DNA of 64,000 bases from Nigrospora sphaerica (lineage: Eukaryota > Ascomycota > Sordariomycetes > Amphisphaeriales > Apiosporaceae), in the NCBI GenBank assembly GCA_018287875.1, contig JAGVVL010000021.1, positions 744,001 to 808,000 of the forward strand. The letters are read 5' to 3'. Below, piece by piece: positions 33,203 to 43,901 of this stretch. Position numbers and translations under genes: made by a program. The notes below the pieces were generated by a model that did not search any database, had not been told where the DNA came from, and was given only the letters and a program-made list of their open reading frames with translations. The number at the start of each line of letters is the position of its first letter. Positions within the stretch are counted from its first letter, which is position 1.

Positions 33203-34561
33203 ATGGTTGATTCACCACCCTCGGGGCAAAGCGCGGGTGGTGGGAGCCGCCAACGGCCCGCCCCACCGCCCGAGCCGACGCCTCCGGACTCACGAACGCC
33301 ATCGCCAAGCAGCAATGCGACACCGGGACGCAGTCCAGAAGCCATTCGCAGTACCGTCAACAGCCTCAAACGCTTCCTAGCTGGCGATTCCGACGTTGCG
33401 ACCTTGGTCGCAGCCGTACAGGCCGCCATCCCAGTCCTGGAGGAGGCAGCCAATGAACCCGACGGCCAATCTAACATTGAAGAGCGCATCAACGCCATCG
33501 AGAACGCGCTACAAGCTATCCATAAGGATATTAAAGCTCCTAAGACATACGCTGCAGCCGCTACTGCCCCCACCGCCGCTCCAGCGCCCAAGGCCCCCCA
33601 GGTAGCTAAGATATTGCCTCCTCGACACGAACGGGAGGTCACGGTCAAGGCCGCGGGAACTGAAGGACGCACCTACGAGGAGATCGTGCGGAAAGTTAAC
33701 GCAGCAGCAGGCAGAGAAGCAGCAGTGGCCGCACGGAAGCTTCCCAGCGGAGATTACGCTATTACCTGTAAGACAGCAGAGGAGAAGCGAATACTGGAAA
33801 CCGACCAGGACTGGACCACCGAGGCCTTCGGAGAGAACGCCTCTATCCAGAAGAGAAAGATACTGGTGGTGGCCCATGGCATCCACAAGGAAGCCATAGA
33901 GACGAACCAAGGGCAGCTAGGAGCCCAGCTCCGGAACCAGCCCGGCGGCCCTATCGACGTCCTAGAAGCAAAGCTCCCTCGTAACGCCAGGACGTCACCC
34001 AGGAAGGTCACGGCCCTATACATCGCCGTCGCCACAGTCCAGCAAGCGGAACAGCTGTGCCGGGACGGCCTTATCTGGCAGTATGGTTACTACCCATGCG
34101 AGCCTTTCGCGGAGGGAGCGCAGTTAAAGCAGTGCTATCGCTGCTATCGATACGGACACATTGCCCGAGTCTGCCGTCACGCACGAAGGTGTGGGCTTTG
34201 CTCTTCGACTAAGCATAACGACAAAGAATGCCCAGAAACCGAGAACCAGAACCGGTACTGCTGCCCGGCATGCCGAGGACCGCACACAGCGTGGTCTAAA
34301 GAGTGCCCGGTCCGCCAGGAGCAGGTCCAGATCGCCAAGGCTGCTTATATCTCAAGACCGAAGGGATTCGCGCTACCCTCGCAAGAGCTCCCCAAGCCAA
34401 CAACCGAAGACTGGCAAACAGTACAGCCGCGAAAGCGTCGAGCAACTAGCTGCCGCACTAGAAGCACTGGCAGAGCCCGTAGCAGAACCCACGAAGCAGC
34501 AGACGACATGGACATCGAAAGGCCGGAGCCGACACAGGATAGCATCCACGCCCGTCCATGA
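33203..34561 (+). CDS. LINE copy 2 ORF1, Gag-like zinc-knuckle protein
   Basis: An intact 452-residue ORF co-linear with copy 1 ORF1 and mostly identical. All three knuckles are kept (CYRCYRYGHIARVC, CGLCSSTKHNDKEC, CCPACRGPHTAWSKEC). Differences are concentrated in the N-terminal Pro/Ser-rich part. The stop overlaps the ORF2 ATG by the same ATGA arrangement. Confidence 0.85.
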   Translation: MVDSPPSGQSAGGGSRQRPAPPPEPTPPDSRTPSPSSNATPGRSPEAIRSTVNSLKRFLAGDSDVATLVAAVQAAIPVLEEAANEPDGQSNIEERINAIENALQAIHKDIKAPKTYAAAATAPTAAPAPKAPQVAKILPPRHEREVTVKAAGTEGRTYEEIVRKVNAAAGREAAVAARKLPSGDYAITCKTAEEKRILETDQDWTTEAFGENASIQKRKILVVAHGIHKEAIETNQGQLGAQLRNQPGGPIDVLEAKLPRNARTSPRKVTALYIAVATVQQAEQLCRDGLIWQYGYYPCEPFAEGAQLKQCYRCYRYGHIARVCRHARRCGLCSSTKHNDKECPETENQNRYCCPACRGPHTAWSKECPVRQEQVQIAKAAYISRPKGFALPSQELPKPTTEDWQTVQPRKRRATSCRTRSTGRARSRTHEAADDMDIERPEPTQDSIHARP

Positions 34562-37500
34562 CAGCGCTTCGAATCCTACATTGGAACACGCATATACGCA
34601 AACCAACGCAAGCGCCAGTGGTAGACGCCATCAACGAGGAATACGACATACTCGCTATACAAGAACCGTGGCAGAACCCTCACGCACCGACCACCTACTG
34701 TCCAAGATCATCTCCATACTACCTGCTCTACGCTACCGAGGGGGGCAGAGCTTGTATCTACATAAACAAAAGATACCCACCAGCGCAGTGGACATACAAG
34801 GCACAGCCATATACTTGCCGCATCACGATCCAACTATCGGACGGCCCTATAACTATCATCTGCGTTTACTCTCCCCCACCAGGATCTATCAGCAGACCAG
34901 ACATGCCAGTTATCGAAGCCCTCCAAGCCGAACCCCAGCCGAGACGAACAATCCTGGTAGGCGACTTCAACGTCCACCATCCAGTTTGGGGCGGATATAA
35001 CGTCCGGCCTCACAAGGCAGCCGACAAGCTACTCCAGCTAGCCGAATCCTGGAACCTCCAGCTAATCACACCTCCCGGAACGCCAACATGGACCCGAAAA
35101 GGAAGCGCAGACTCTACAATCGACCTAGCCTGGATCACAGACGATCTCCAAGCTGCATACGATGGGTACGCCCCATACTCTGGGTCCGATCACCTCCCTC
35201 AGGTGATACGCGTAGCCGGACCTCGATGTGACCCTCAGGATAGACTACGACGCAGCTGGAAAACAGCCGACTATAACCAAGCGAAGGCAGAGGCGGCACA
35301 CCTACCACAGCCAGGGCTACTCGTGACACCAGAGGAAATCGACAGATACGCCGAAACGTTAACGAAAGAGCTCACCCGGATAGCCGACCTAGTTGCCCCC
35401 CTCCGCCACTCTAAGGGGAGAGGCAAGGTCTGGTGGAATCGAGATATAAAAGAAGTCATGGAGGAAGAAAGAAGGGCCCAGAGAATATGGCTCTCAGACA
35501 GGACAGACTCGGCCTGGCAAGCCCTCCGACAAGCATCACTCTCGAAGAAGAAAGCGATCCGTAAGGCAAAAACAGCGGCCTGGAGAAACATGCTGCATGA
35601 GGCTTCCAGTGAGCCAGCTGGCGTCTGGAACATTGCGAGATGGGCCAGAACCGAAGGGGCCGCACCGCCGCTACCTCCAGCTGTCCCCACGCTTTATATA
35701 TAGCGAGGCGAAGTAACGAGCCATAAAGAAAAAACAGAGGCATTCCGAGAGAGATTTTATCCTTCCCCTAAGGCTACGCCTACCGGATTTCGAACAACAA
35801 ATCGGCTCGCACCGCCTCTCGACATTGACTGCGAGGTGACAGCGGAGCAAGTCGAAGACGTCCTAACCAAGGCAGGCCAGTGGAAGGCGCCCGGGCCAGA
35901 CCAGCTTCCGAACGGATTCCTCAAGCGCTTGGGAAATCCCCTCTTCCAGGCCTTGGCCTCCCTAGCGGAAGCGTGCTGGCGTATAGGATACTTTCCAAGA
36001 GCGTTCCGGAAAGCAGTGACCGTTATCCTCCGAAAACCAGGAAAACAGCCAAACGAGTACCAACAAGCTGGCGGATGGAGACCTATTGCGCTGCTTAACA
36101 CTATAGGAAAGGTAATCGAGAGCCTGCTGGCGCAACGGCTGGCTAGCTTTGCCGAAGAGAACGGGCTGCTCCCAGATGAACAGATGGGCAACCGGAAAGG
36201 ACGCTCCACGGAAACGGCCCTGCGGCTGCTAACGGACCTGGTCCGCACGACCTGGAAACATGGAGGCACCGCAACCCTCCTTTCGCTAGATATCTCGGGG
36301 GCCTTCGACTCGGTTGACCATGGAAAGCTCCTTGCTAACCTACGAACGTTAAGGGTCCCTATATGGACTGTCAACTGGATCCGAAGCTTCTTATCTGACC
36401 GATCAACAACGCTGTTTTTCGATGGCCAGGAGTCGGACGAGATCCCGATCCCAGCCGGCGTTCCGCAAGGCTCACCTCTGTCGCCTATTCTCTTCTGCCT
36501 CTATACAGCAGGCCTCTATAAAGCTCTCCGCGCCGTCCCAGGAATAGCTGCCATAGCCTTCGCAGACGACACGAACCTCCTCGGCTTCGGCCTAGACCCA
36601 GAACAGACTTGCGAGCGGCTGGAAGCCGCCCACAAGGTCTGTAAAGACTGGGCCATCAGCCACGGCATGACCTTCGCAGTCAAGAAATATCATCTTGTCC
36701 ACTTCACCCGAAGGCGAAAGGGCCCAGACACCAGGATCGCCCTAGAAGGCCACGAAATTCAACCAGAGGACTCGTGTCGTGTACTCGGCGTCCAGATAGA
36801 TCGACGGTTACGCTGGGATACCCATATCCAGTCGATTTCCAAGAAGATGGCCACGCAGGTCTATGCCTTAGACCGTATAGCCGGCTCGACATGGGGTGCG
36901 TCTCTCCAGCGAGCCCGCCAAGTCTACACAGCGGTTGTGCGGTCTGCTATAGGCTATGGAGCCTCCGAATGGCACCATCAGATCTCGAAAAACAGAGCCA
37001 AGACGTTGGATGACATCCAGACCGAGTGCCTCCGCACAGTTACAGGAGCTTTCAAAGCCACGGCTGCCGCAGTAGTAGAAACGGAAGCTCACATGCCCCC
37101 CTTAGACACTTGGCTCAACAGAAGGGTGGCGGCATCGGAAGAGAGGCTTCAACAGCCGCGCACCGCCTCGCTTATCCAAGCGAGATGCGACAAGGCAGCC
37201 AGATGGATCCTAACAAGACCGACTCGCCGGCGCAGACCAAAAGGCCCCGAAGTCCCTGACCGCAAGAGGTGGCTAAGCGAATGGCTAGCTGGAGACTCGG
37301 CCCACAAGGCTGAGGAGAGAGACTGGCTCCAGAGATGGCAGCAAAGCCAGACATCACGGCAAAACCAGACATCGCGAGCTCCAGCAGCAACTAAAAAGCC
37401 GCCAGATAAGCACGTCCTCAAGCTTCACAAGGGGCTCCACAAAGCCGAGAGCTCGATCCTCGTCCAGGCAAGAACCGGCAAGATTGGGTTACGAGACTTT

Positions 37501-37755
37501 CTCTTCAAACGTAGAGTTCCAGGCTTCGACAGCCCATGGTGCGACTGCGGTCAAGGCAGGGAGACCGTCCGGCACATCCTCGTTTTCTGCCCAAGGGAAA
37601 GAGAAAGACGAGAGTATCTCGTCCAAGCTCTAGGAGAACCGATAGACACGGATAGAATGCTCAACACCCCAGGGAAAGCAGGGATTATAGCGAGATGGCT
37701 ACTCCGTTCGGGCAGGCTGGGCATGTTCCAGTTGGCAAATCAGCTTATCAGCTAG
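34558..37755 (+). pseudogene. LINE copy 2 ORF2 (endonuclease-RT), one nonsense codon
   Basis: The frame is open from 34558 to 37755 except for TAG at 35701-35703, inside a cluster of changes (TTTATATATAG here, CTACACACCG in copy 1) that are mainly C to T. Endonuclease motifs (HWNTH, IQEPW, GDFNVHHPVWGG, GSDHLP) and RT motifs (QWKAPGPDQLPNGF, LSLDISGAFDSVDHG, FADDTN) are intact, as is the C-terminal CDCGQGRETVRHILVFC. The stop lies between endonuclease and RT. Compared with copy 1 there is a short insertion in the basic linker near 37350 (QTSRQNQTSR). Confidence 0.9.
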
Positions 37756-37951
37756 GAAGCGGGCATGCTGAGCCCGATCTCGGTATGGCAGGCCAGAGAG
37801 CAGATAGAAGCGGTGCGACGCAGTGGAACCTAGGTTTTTCATCCGGCCGGACGTCAGCCCGGAACGGTTTTCCTAGGCTTAGATACGCAGGGGGTCCTCA
37901 TGGCCTAGGTAGGTCGCTAGGTGTAAGAATAAGAATAATAATAATAATAAA

Positions 37952-39112
37952 AACCGCCTTGGCGGACTTAGTTACAATGGCCGGCACCGACCTCGACTTC
38001 GTGCTCTCAAGACCTCGACGTACCATGCTTAAGCACGTACGACCCACCCACCACGGCCAAGACTGGTCTTGACACTTTCGGAGACGGCCCTTGCGGACTG
38101 CCCCCTCTGACTCTCTCACCGGACACGACCACAACTGGCGGTGGCAACGGGAACGGCCTACACCTAGAACGCCTACCAGTACACGATACTGGAGGAAAGA
38201 TACGCCGGGCTTTATTAAAAACTGTCCCTGGCGCGCTATATACACCACGGGAGTGAAGGTCTGACAAGCCTGTTAAATAGCGTTAAATATAACACTACTA
38301 TTACTACTGTTTCTGGCTGTGCCTGGCTCTCTTAGCACAGCGCGGCAGATTGGCCCTGGCTCAATTAGCGCCTGGGCACGCTTGCCCCGCAGCACGCCAA
38401 CCTGCGTAATCAGATAGGACGGCAGGGAGGTCGCTGCAAAGGGCATATCTTCTCGCGGTCGGCGGGCTATCAAATGCCACCGGTTTGATAGCTACCCAAA
38501 TATTGGCCGTTGACCGTCCAATACTTTGACGGAGCTGCACTTGGCAATGAAAGATGTTACGACCTGAAGAATGTGAAAGACACCTTGAAGTGCGGCTCTG
38601 CGATGTGGCCCGGCCCACGCTGGATGGAGGCGAAACTGAAAGCACTTGCATCTACTGAGATCCACGGTCAGAAAAAGGTCTTCTGCGGATCGTCAGCTTT
38701 GAAACTTGCCAGGAGAGTTAGACCGCGTTCGATATGAACAACCTGGCAAAAATGTGGTCGACAGTTGTATGAATATTGCAACGGGTTGGCTTGAGGTTTG
38801 TGGTGATAGTTGTGGAAGTTTAACGACAGAGTGGCACAGTACACCCAAACTCCTCCACGCTGATATAGGAGAATAAATCTGAGTACTTCAGCCTCAGTCG
38901 CAGAAACTGGGAGGTCCTCGAAGAGGCTGATCTGTGTTACTTTTCGTACATACCCTGTCCGACAGGCATGGAGCCACCCACTCCACTCGGACACGAACAA
39001 TCTCCGCCTGCTTACCTTCACAAAGGCCACTGGTAAAACTACTCGCATGTACTCGTTCAGACTGGCTGGGTTCGGCTAATGGTTGTGTCATCGACCACCA
39101 TGCCGACACTGA
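37952..39112. other. Degenerate stretch before the NLR-like gene
   Basis: No intact gene. Positions 38305-38350 match the end of the dispersed repeat at 29970. On the minus strand near 38840-38930 the peptide LPVSATEAEVLRFILLYQRG followed by GVWVYCAT resembles the DxD region of GT32/capsular-type glycosyltransferases with both Asp residues replaced; this is weak. A plus-strand frame at 38510-38737 has no known motif. Confidence 0.4.
38305..38350 (+). repeat. Short copy of the dispersed repeat end
   Basis: CTGTTTCTGGCTGTGCCTGG and CTCTTAGCACAGCGCGG match the minus strand near 29990-30030 with few differences. Only the end of the family is present. Confidence 0.5.
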
Positions 39113-41320
39113 TCAGAGAGATCCGGTGACACCGTGCTTAAGTCCGGTCAAGATCGAGATACGCTGGCCCAGCAGGACGGCACGATAGCGTTCGAGATGG
39201 AAGGCGCGGGGGTATGGGACGTCTTTCCGTGCGTGGTGATGAAAGGCGCGTGCGATTACGCAGACAGCCACAAGATGAAGGCGTGGCAGGGGTACGCAGC
39301 AGCGACGGCGGCGGCGTGCATGAAAGCGTTCCTAGATTCTTGGCCGCCCTCCACCTCTTGCTCAGGTACGTGCGTTCCTATGATAGAGTTCAGAGTAGGC
39401 TAGTAGGCCTTTGGACTTTTTAGACGCTCGCTGATTCCGTTAGAGCCACGACGAGTCCCCGAGCCGCGAGCCGTCCCTAAGCTGCGACCTGTCTCGAGAC
39501 AGACTGACAGACCCACGTGTAGGTTAGCCCGCCAGCTGCACTGTTCCTATCTTTAAGCATTATGGTCACTGCTGTTAGCTGCGATAAGAGGACTTCTCGA
39601 TGCTAATGTTCTATACATAGCATCCCAATACCATGTTCCATTCCTCCGGAACCGCAAGTTCACGGGTCGGGATGCGATCCTCGAGGAGCTTCAGCAACAG
39701 CTGTTTATCGACCAAGGGTGCCAGAAGCTCGCTATTGTCGGGCTCGGCGGCGTCGGCAAGACCCAAGTCGCTCTGCAGCTCACCTACTGGGTGAAGGACA
39801 ACCAGCCGGACTATTCAATATTCTGGGTACCAGTCCTCAGTCGCGCCAGCTTCGAGCAAGCGTACCTAGAGATCGGAAAGAAGCTCGGTGTTCCGATGAA
39901 TATCGACGAGGAAGACCCGAAGGAGTCGGTGCGGCGATACCTCAGCTCGGACGAAGCCGGACGATGGCTCCTGATCGTCGACAATGCGGACGACATGGAG
40001 CTGGTGCTCGGGTCGATCGACGACACAGCAGGATTCGACAACTCTCTGCCGGGGAACGAGACAGACGATGCTTTTTCTAGCATTCACCAGTATTTACCCG
40101 AGAGCGAGACCGGTCTCACTCTGTTCACCACCCGATCGATCGACGTGGGACTATCGATGGCAGAAAACGAGGTAATTGAACTGTTCGAGATGGATATATC
40201 GGAGGGTATGGAACTTTTGGACAAGGCAATTTCTCGGAAACAGCTGCTCCAAGATCGAGCTCTGGCGACGGAGCTGCTCCACGAACTCACATGCCTGCCC
40301 TTAGCGATTACGCAAGCCGCCGCGTATCTCAACCGCAACCGACAGCTGTCCGTTCGAAGGTACCTGGAACTTCTCCGCGGCACCGAGCAAGGCATAGTCG
40401 AGCTGATGAGCCGAGAATTTGACGACAAAACGCGATACCGGGGGTCTTCGAACGCAGTAGCAATAATGCGGCTCGTATCATTCGACCAGATCCAGAAGAT
40501 GGATGGTCCTGCGGCCGATATTCTGTCGTTCCTCTCGTGTATCGAGCCGAAGGCGATCCCGCGCTCTCTCCTCCCGGAGTCGCAGTCCGCCGTGAAGACA
40601 GAAGACGCCATCGGCTCCTTGTGCGGCTACGCGTTCCTCGCCGTCCGAGAAGACGAGGAGCTGTATGATATGCACAGCCTGGTCCATTTGGCGACAAAAG
40701 TGTGGATCAAGAAAGCGGCACGCTCAGAGGAGACGACGGTCCAGGCTCTCCGGCATTTCGAGTCCATCTTTCCGCCGTCGGATCACGCCAACCGCCTCGT
40801 GTGGCAAGCATATCTCCCTCATGTGTTCCGGCTCCTTAGTGGCAGCGAAGCATATCCGGTTAATGAGCGATTCGATCTTATGTACCAGGTTGGAAAGTGC
40901 TTATACACAGACCGACGTTTTCGGGATGCCGTGCGATGCCATGAAGAAGTCGTGCGCTGGAAGAATGAGACGCTTCCGGACACGGACGACGACCGACTTG
41001 TGTCTGAGCATTGGCTCGCAACAACATACCTTGACAACAGGCAGATCCCGGAGGCGATCAAGATGTTAGAGCATGTGATGGCGGTGTGGAAAGAGACGCT
41101 CGACGAGAGGGATCATTCTCGACTCGCGTCCGAGCACCAGCTCGCAAGGGCATACCTCGACGATAGGCGGATCCCGGAGGCGATTGAGATGTTGGAGCAC
41201 GTGGTGGCCATTGAGGAGGATTTACTAAGAGAGGACGACCCTGGCCGCATGGTGTCAAAGGATTTGCTAGAAGAGGCGTTTAAGATGATGAGCGACGGTT
41301 CACCGGGGTCTAGTTCATAA
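39113..41320 (+). CDS. NLR-like STAND protein: PNP remnant, NB-ARC, TPR
   Basis: Model join(39113..39365, 39621..41320), open for 650 codons. Exon 1 holds only the end of a nucleoside phosphorylase (PNP_UDP) domain ([30 protein letters not shown]). A 255-bp intron with GTACGTG donor and CATAG acceptor joins in phase to [15 protein letters not shown] and the NB-ARC. P-loop GLGGVGKTQ lies at 39740-39765 and Walker B-like [11 protein letters not shown] near 39962. The C-terminus has three TPR-like units of about 42 residues, the last two nearly alike (IPEAI(K/E)MLEHV). PNP-NB-ARC-TPR is a classic fungal NLR architecture used in self/non-self recognition. A stop at 39110 and no upstream PNP sequence show the N-terminus is lost, so the receptor is probably defective. 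Confidence 0.75.
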
Positions 41321-41520
41321 TGTTACACGTAGCTTCAAGTAAAGGGATGTAGTGCGAAAGTACGTTTAATGTAATGCGATGTCGGGCCAATCGATTTAGT
41401 ACGGTCCATTAGTGGAGAGTTTTGCTACAAACTATAGGCGGCTGCCAACCCTCTGTACAATACATTGAGGGCCAGAAATGGAATGCTTACGGGTCAGATC
41501 TATGTACACTACATCCAAGG
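41321..41520. other. Short gap after the NLR-like gene
   Basis: Presumed 3' UTR and spacer; nothing else seen. Confidence 0.4.
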
Positions 41521-41522
41521 TA

Positions 41523-41741
41523 CTCGGGGTACATAGTCAGCGCCAAGGGCGCCGATTTTTGGGTGTGCACTGAAAAATCAGAGAGAACCAGAGGACACTG
41601 ATTTCGCGGATGGCTGTAAAACGAAACAGAAGCATTTGAACTATACAGCCATCCGCAAAATCAGTGTCCTCTAGTTTGCTCTTTCAATTGCTTAGGCAGG
41701 CTCTGCTAACTACACCCTCGGCGCTGACCACGTATTGCCAG
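41523..41741. mobile_element. Fold-back MITE with TA target site (mariner-like)
   Basis: Nearly the whole element is one inverted repeat. Outer arms share GTCAGCGCC (41536-41544; its complement is in GGCGCTGACC near 41720). Inner arms share AGAGGACACTGATTT and GCGGATGGCTGTA (41590-41618 against 41643-41673), with a loop of about 24 bp. TA dinucleotides lie at 41521-41522 and 41742-41743. The outer arms are diverged, the inner ones nearly perfect. Confidence 0.65.
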
Positions 41742-41743
41742 TA

Positions 41744-42623
41744 CCTAGTACCTTTTTTACGTACATCTGATTAAGGCCTCTTAGGTGTTCCGTTTATAGC
41801 TTTTCGTTAATTTGCGATGTAGTAAGCGCTGTAATCTACCTCTCTGTACATTTTAAAGTCAGATACAGAATTGCATCTACCATCACAATTAGATATGACG
41901 GATCGCAAGTAGTTGACTAGTTCCATTTTAAGCCGCGCGAAAATGGGAAGAGCCATGTGACCACTGTCGAAAATAACAAGTAGGCCCTGTTTCGCCGCAT
42001 GCATTTTATTGATTCCGGGGCGGTAGAGCCGAAAGGGCAGCTAGTGCTGCTCTCCTATACACTTCTTACATTTCTCCATGCAACGTGAGGCCCGTACGGA
42101 ATCTGTTTCCGTCTTGTGTTAATTTCTGTCATTGCATTAATTTCCATGTCCCATAATCTTAGTCCTGTATGTAAAAGTCTGTGCAAGCTAGATTAACGGC
42201 CCTTCTTCACAGTCCCTACATTCTACCTTCGGCAACTGAAGCGATGCCTGCGCGGAGACACCGTACTATTGATTTGAGCTGAGGTTCCTCGGTGCTATGT
42301 GCAATAACAGCACATAAACGTATGTTCCAGTACTTTGCAGTTCTTGTTGTGGTCCTATAGTTGCTGCACCGGATTTAGAAAATCGTTAGGCAAACGTGCC
42401 TCCGCACGAAAGGCCGAATATAATATGCGAGACTAGGTGGTATACGTACCGCACACCGTTTCCTCAGAGTCCTAAAACAGTCTCCGAAGGCACGCTGCCG
42501 GCTCCTGGATCTCAATCCAGCTGGTCCATTCTTGCCATGGTCGAACGCTAATACTTATGTACTCGGCTGAGCCCATCATTCTCCTAAGGCAGGTCCAGCA
42601 CTCACTTGATCACCTGAGTTACC
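41744..42623. other. AT-richer gap, no gene recognised
   Basis: Lower GC than the flanks. No frames with coding character and no repeat identified. Confidence 0.4.
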
Positions 42624-43160
42624 ATGGCGGTGCCCCATTTCGCGGTTCATGTCGCAACCCACGTTGTTCCCCACGATGTTTTCGTATCGACCACCCACCA
42701 GTTTGCAACACATCTCCATAACAGCCAAGTGCAGGCGCAGAGGCTGATGGCAGAAAACACACATCTTCAGGACAGGATCACAGAGCTGTTGAAAAGGGTC
42801 GAAGAGTTACAGGAATCTTTCGATGTCCAAGAACGGGTAGTGCAAATGCAGAGCGAGCTGATCCAAAGTCTGGAAAGCGAAGAGGCACATCCAAGCCCAT
42901 TTCTAAGACCACCTATCGAATTTCTGTCCACAGCCCTCTCTTCGCAGCCAGAATCTATTGGAACGGCCGAGTCAACACCCATATACACACCTATTCCCAC
43001 CATGTGGGATCCTTCCCATCCTTGCGAGCACGCCACGGCCTTGACAGACTCTGTCGAGGAGCCCAGCCTTGCAGGATCGCCCAAACGACATGCCGAAGAC
43101 AGTGCCAGCGGAGATATCAAACGGCGGACTGTTGAGGCGGATTGTCCCTTTTCTGAATAG
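42624..43160 (+). CDS. Hypothetical coiled-coil protein, 178 residues
   Basis: A single-exon ORF with the start in good context (GTTACCATGG). Residues about 33-85 are a strong amphipathic helix (AENTHLQDRITELLKRVEEL, then QERVVQMQSELIQSLES) likely to form a coiled coil. The following 90 residues are Pro/Ser/Thr-rich and end with a basic KRR patch (SGDIKRRTVEA). No domain recognised. A leucine-zipper-like helix without an obvious basic region does not prove DNA binding. Sense is supported by codon character and by the lack of competing frames. Confidence 0.55.
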   Translation: MAVPHFAVHVATHVVPHDVFVSTTHQFATHLHNSQVQAQRLMAENTHLQDRITELLKRVEELQESFDVQERVVQMQSELIQSLESEEAHPSPFLRPPIEFLSTALSSQPESIGTAESTPIYTPIPTMWDPSHPCEHATALTDSVEEPSLAGSPKRHAEDSASGDIKRRTVEADCPFSE

Positions 43161-43766
43161 GTTGGATGGGCCAATCGGGTGGTGGTGAAATGGGGACTTG
43201 AAAGTGTCCAAATCTGCTGTTATAGGCAAATTTTGATAGTCAATCCAGAGCTGGCTTTGGTGGATACTATAAGCTTGGAAAGAGTCCCAGTGAAGATTGC
43301 AAACTGAGAATGTTTTCCTTCGTATCGTTTTATAAAGCTGGTCAGCCAAAATGCAATGACCTGGATGGTATATTTACCAGCCAGAGTGATGAGCCGAGAT
43401 GGTATCTGCTGGCTTCAGTACATTGAAAAAATGGACCGAGTCGTATCAAATCTGAAGCAATTAAACGAAGACTTTGGTCTTCTACTGTAAATCTTGAAAA
43501 GAAACTATTCTATCACACAAGATGTTTCGTCGGAACGAGAATAACAGAATGATGAGTCGTTGACTGGGGTAGTAGCAGAAGAGAGATGTGTATAGGTGAG
43601 GCCTGCCACGAAGTGGCCGGTGGGGCAGGAATCTACCTATAGTGCGATCCAGGTGGGGTGATAGGACCCCACCAAACAGGATAACGCACTCCAGTATCAT
43701 GAGCTACCTACCCTGACCACGTATCACTATGCCTCGCTATCCTAAGTGATATTGTCTTTGTTTCCG
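43161..43766. other. Gap before the pogo element
   Basis: No gene recognised; likely 3' UTR of the coiled-coil gene plus flanking DNA of the transposon insertion. Confidence 0.4.
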
Positions 43767-43768
43767 TA

Positions 43769-43813
43769 ACGTAAGTGTCATATGAGTTGCGCAGTCAATT
43801 GAGTTGCGCACTT
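43769..43813 (+). repeat. Left TIR of the pogo element
   Basis: 45 bp starting ACGTAAGTGTC, with two GAGTTGCGCA copies; pairs with 45584-45628. Confidence 0.9.
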
Positions 43814-43901
43814 CTAAGCACCGGTCGCACAAATCTATTAATTACTCGACCAAAACGCCTTAAATCAATTCAAACTACTCGGAATCGGACTCTATAGACG
43901 T

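Larger units (their letters stand above)
33090..37951 (+). mobile_element. Tad-like LINE, copy 2, near full length
   Basis: Same structure and orientation as copy 1 (leader, ORF1, ATGA overlap, ORF2, 3' UTR, TAA tail at about 37926-37951) and of very similar length. Its single ORF2 stop is at a different place from that of copy 1, so the copies decayed independently after insertion. No RNase H domain. Confidence 0.9.

Noticed and set aside
33013..33672. 219-codon minus-strand frame and its counterpart near 22366-22620
   Set aside because: Antisense shadow of LINE ORF1.
38510..38737. Plus-strand frame proposed as the N-terminus of the NLR-like gene
   Set aside because: No phosphorylase motif and no splice pair linking it in phase to the remnant at 39113.
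38668..39048. Minus-strand glycosyltransferase (GT32-like) gene
   Set aside because: Only one short stretch (LRFILLYQRGGVWV) resembles the family and both Asp residues of the DxD are absent; kept as a remark only.
40084..40611. Long minus-strand frames across the NLR-like gene
   Set aside because: Shadows in a high-GC coding region; the plus strand has clear domains.
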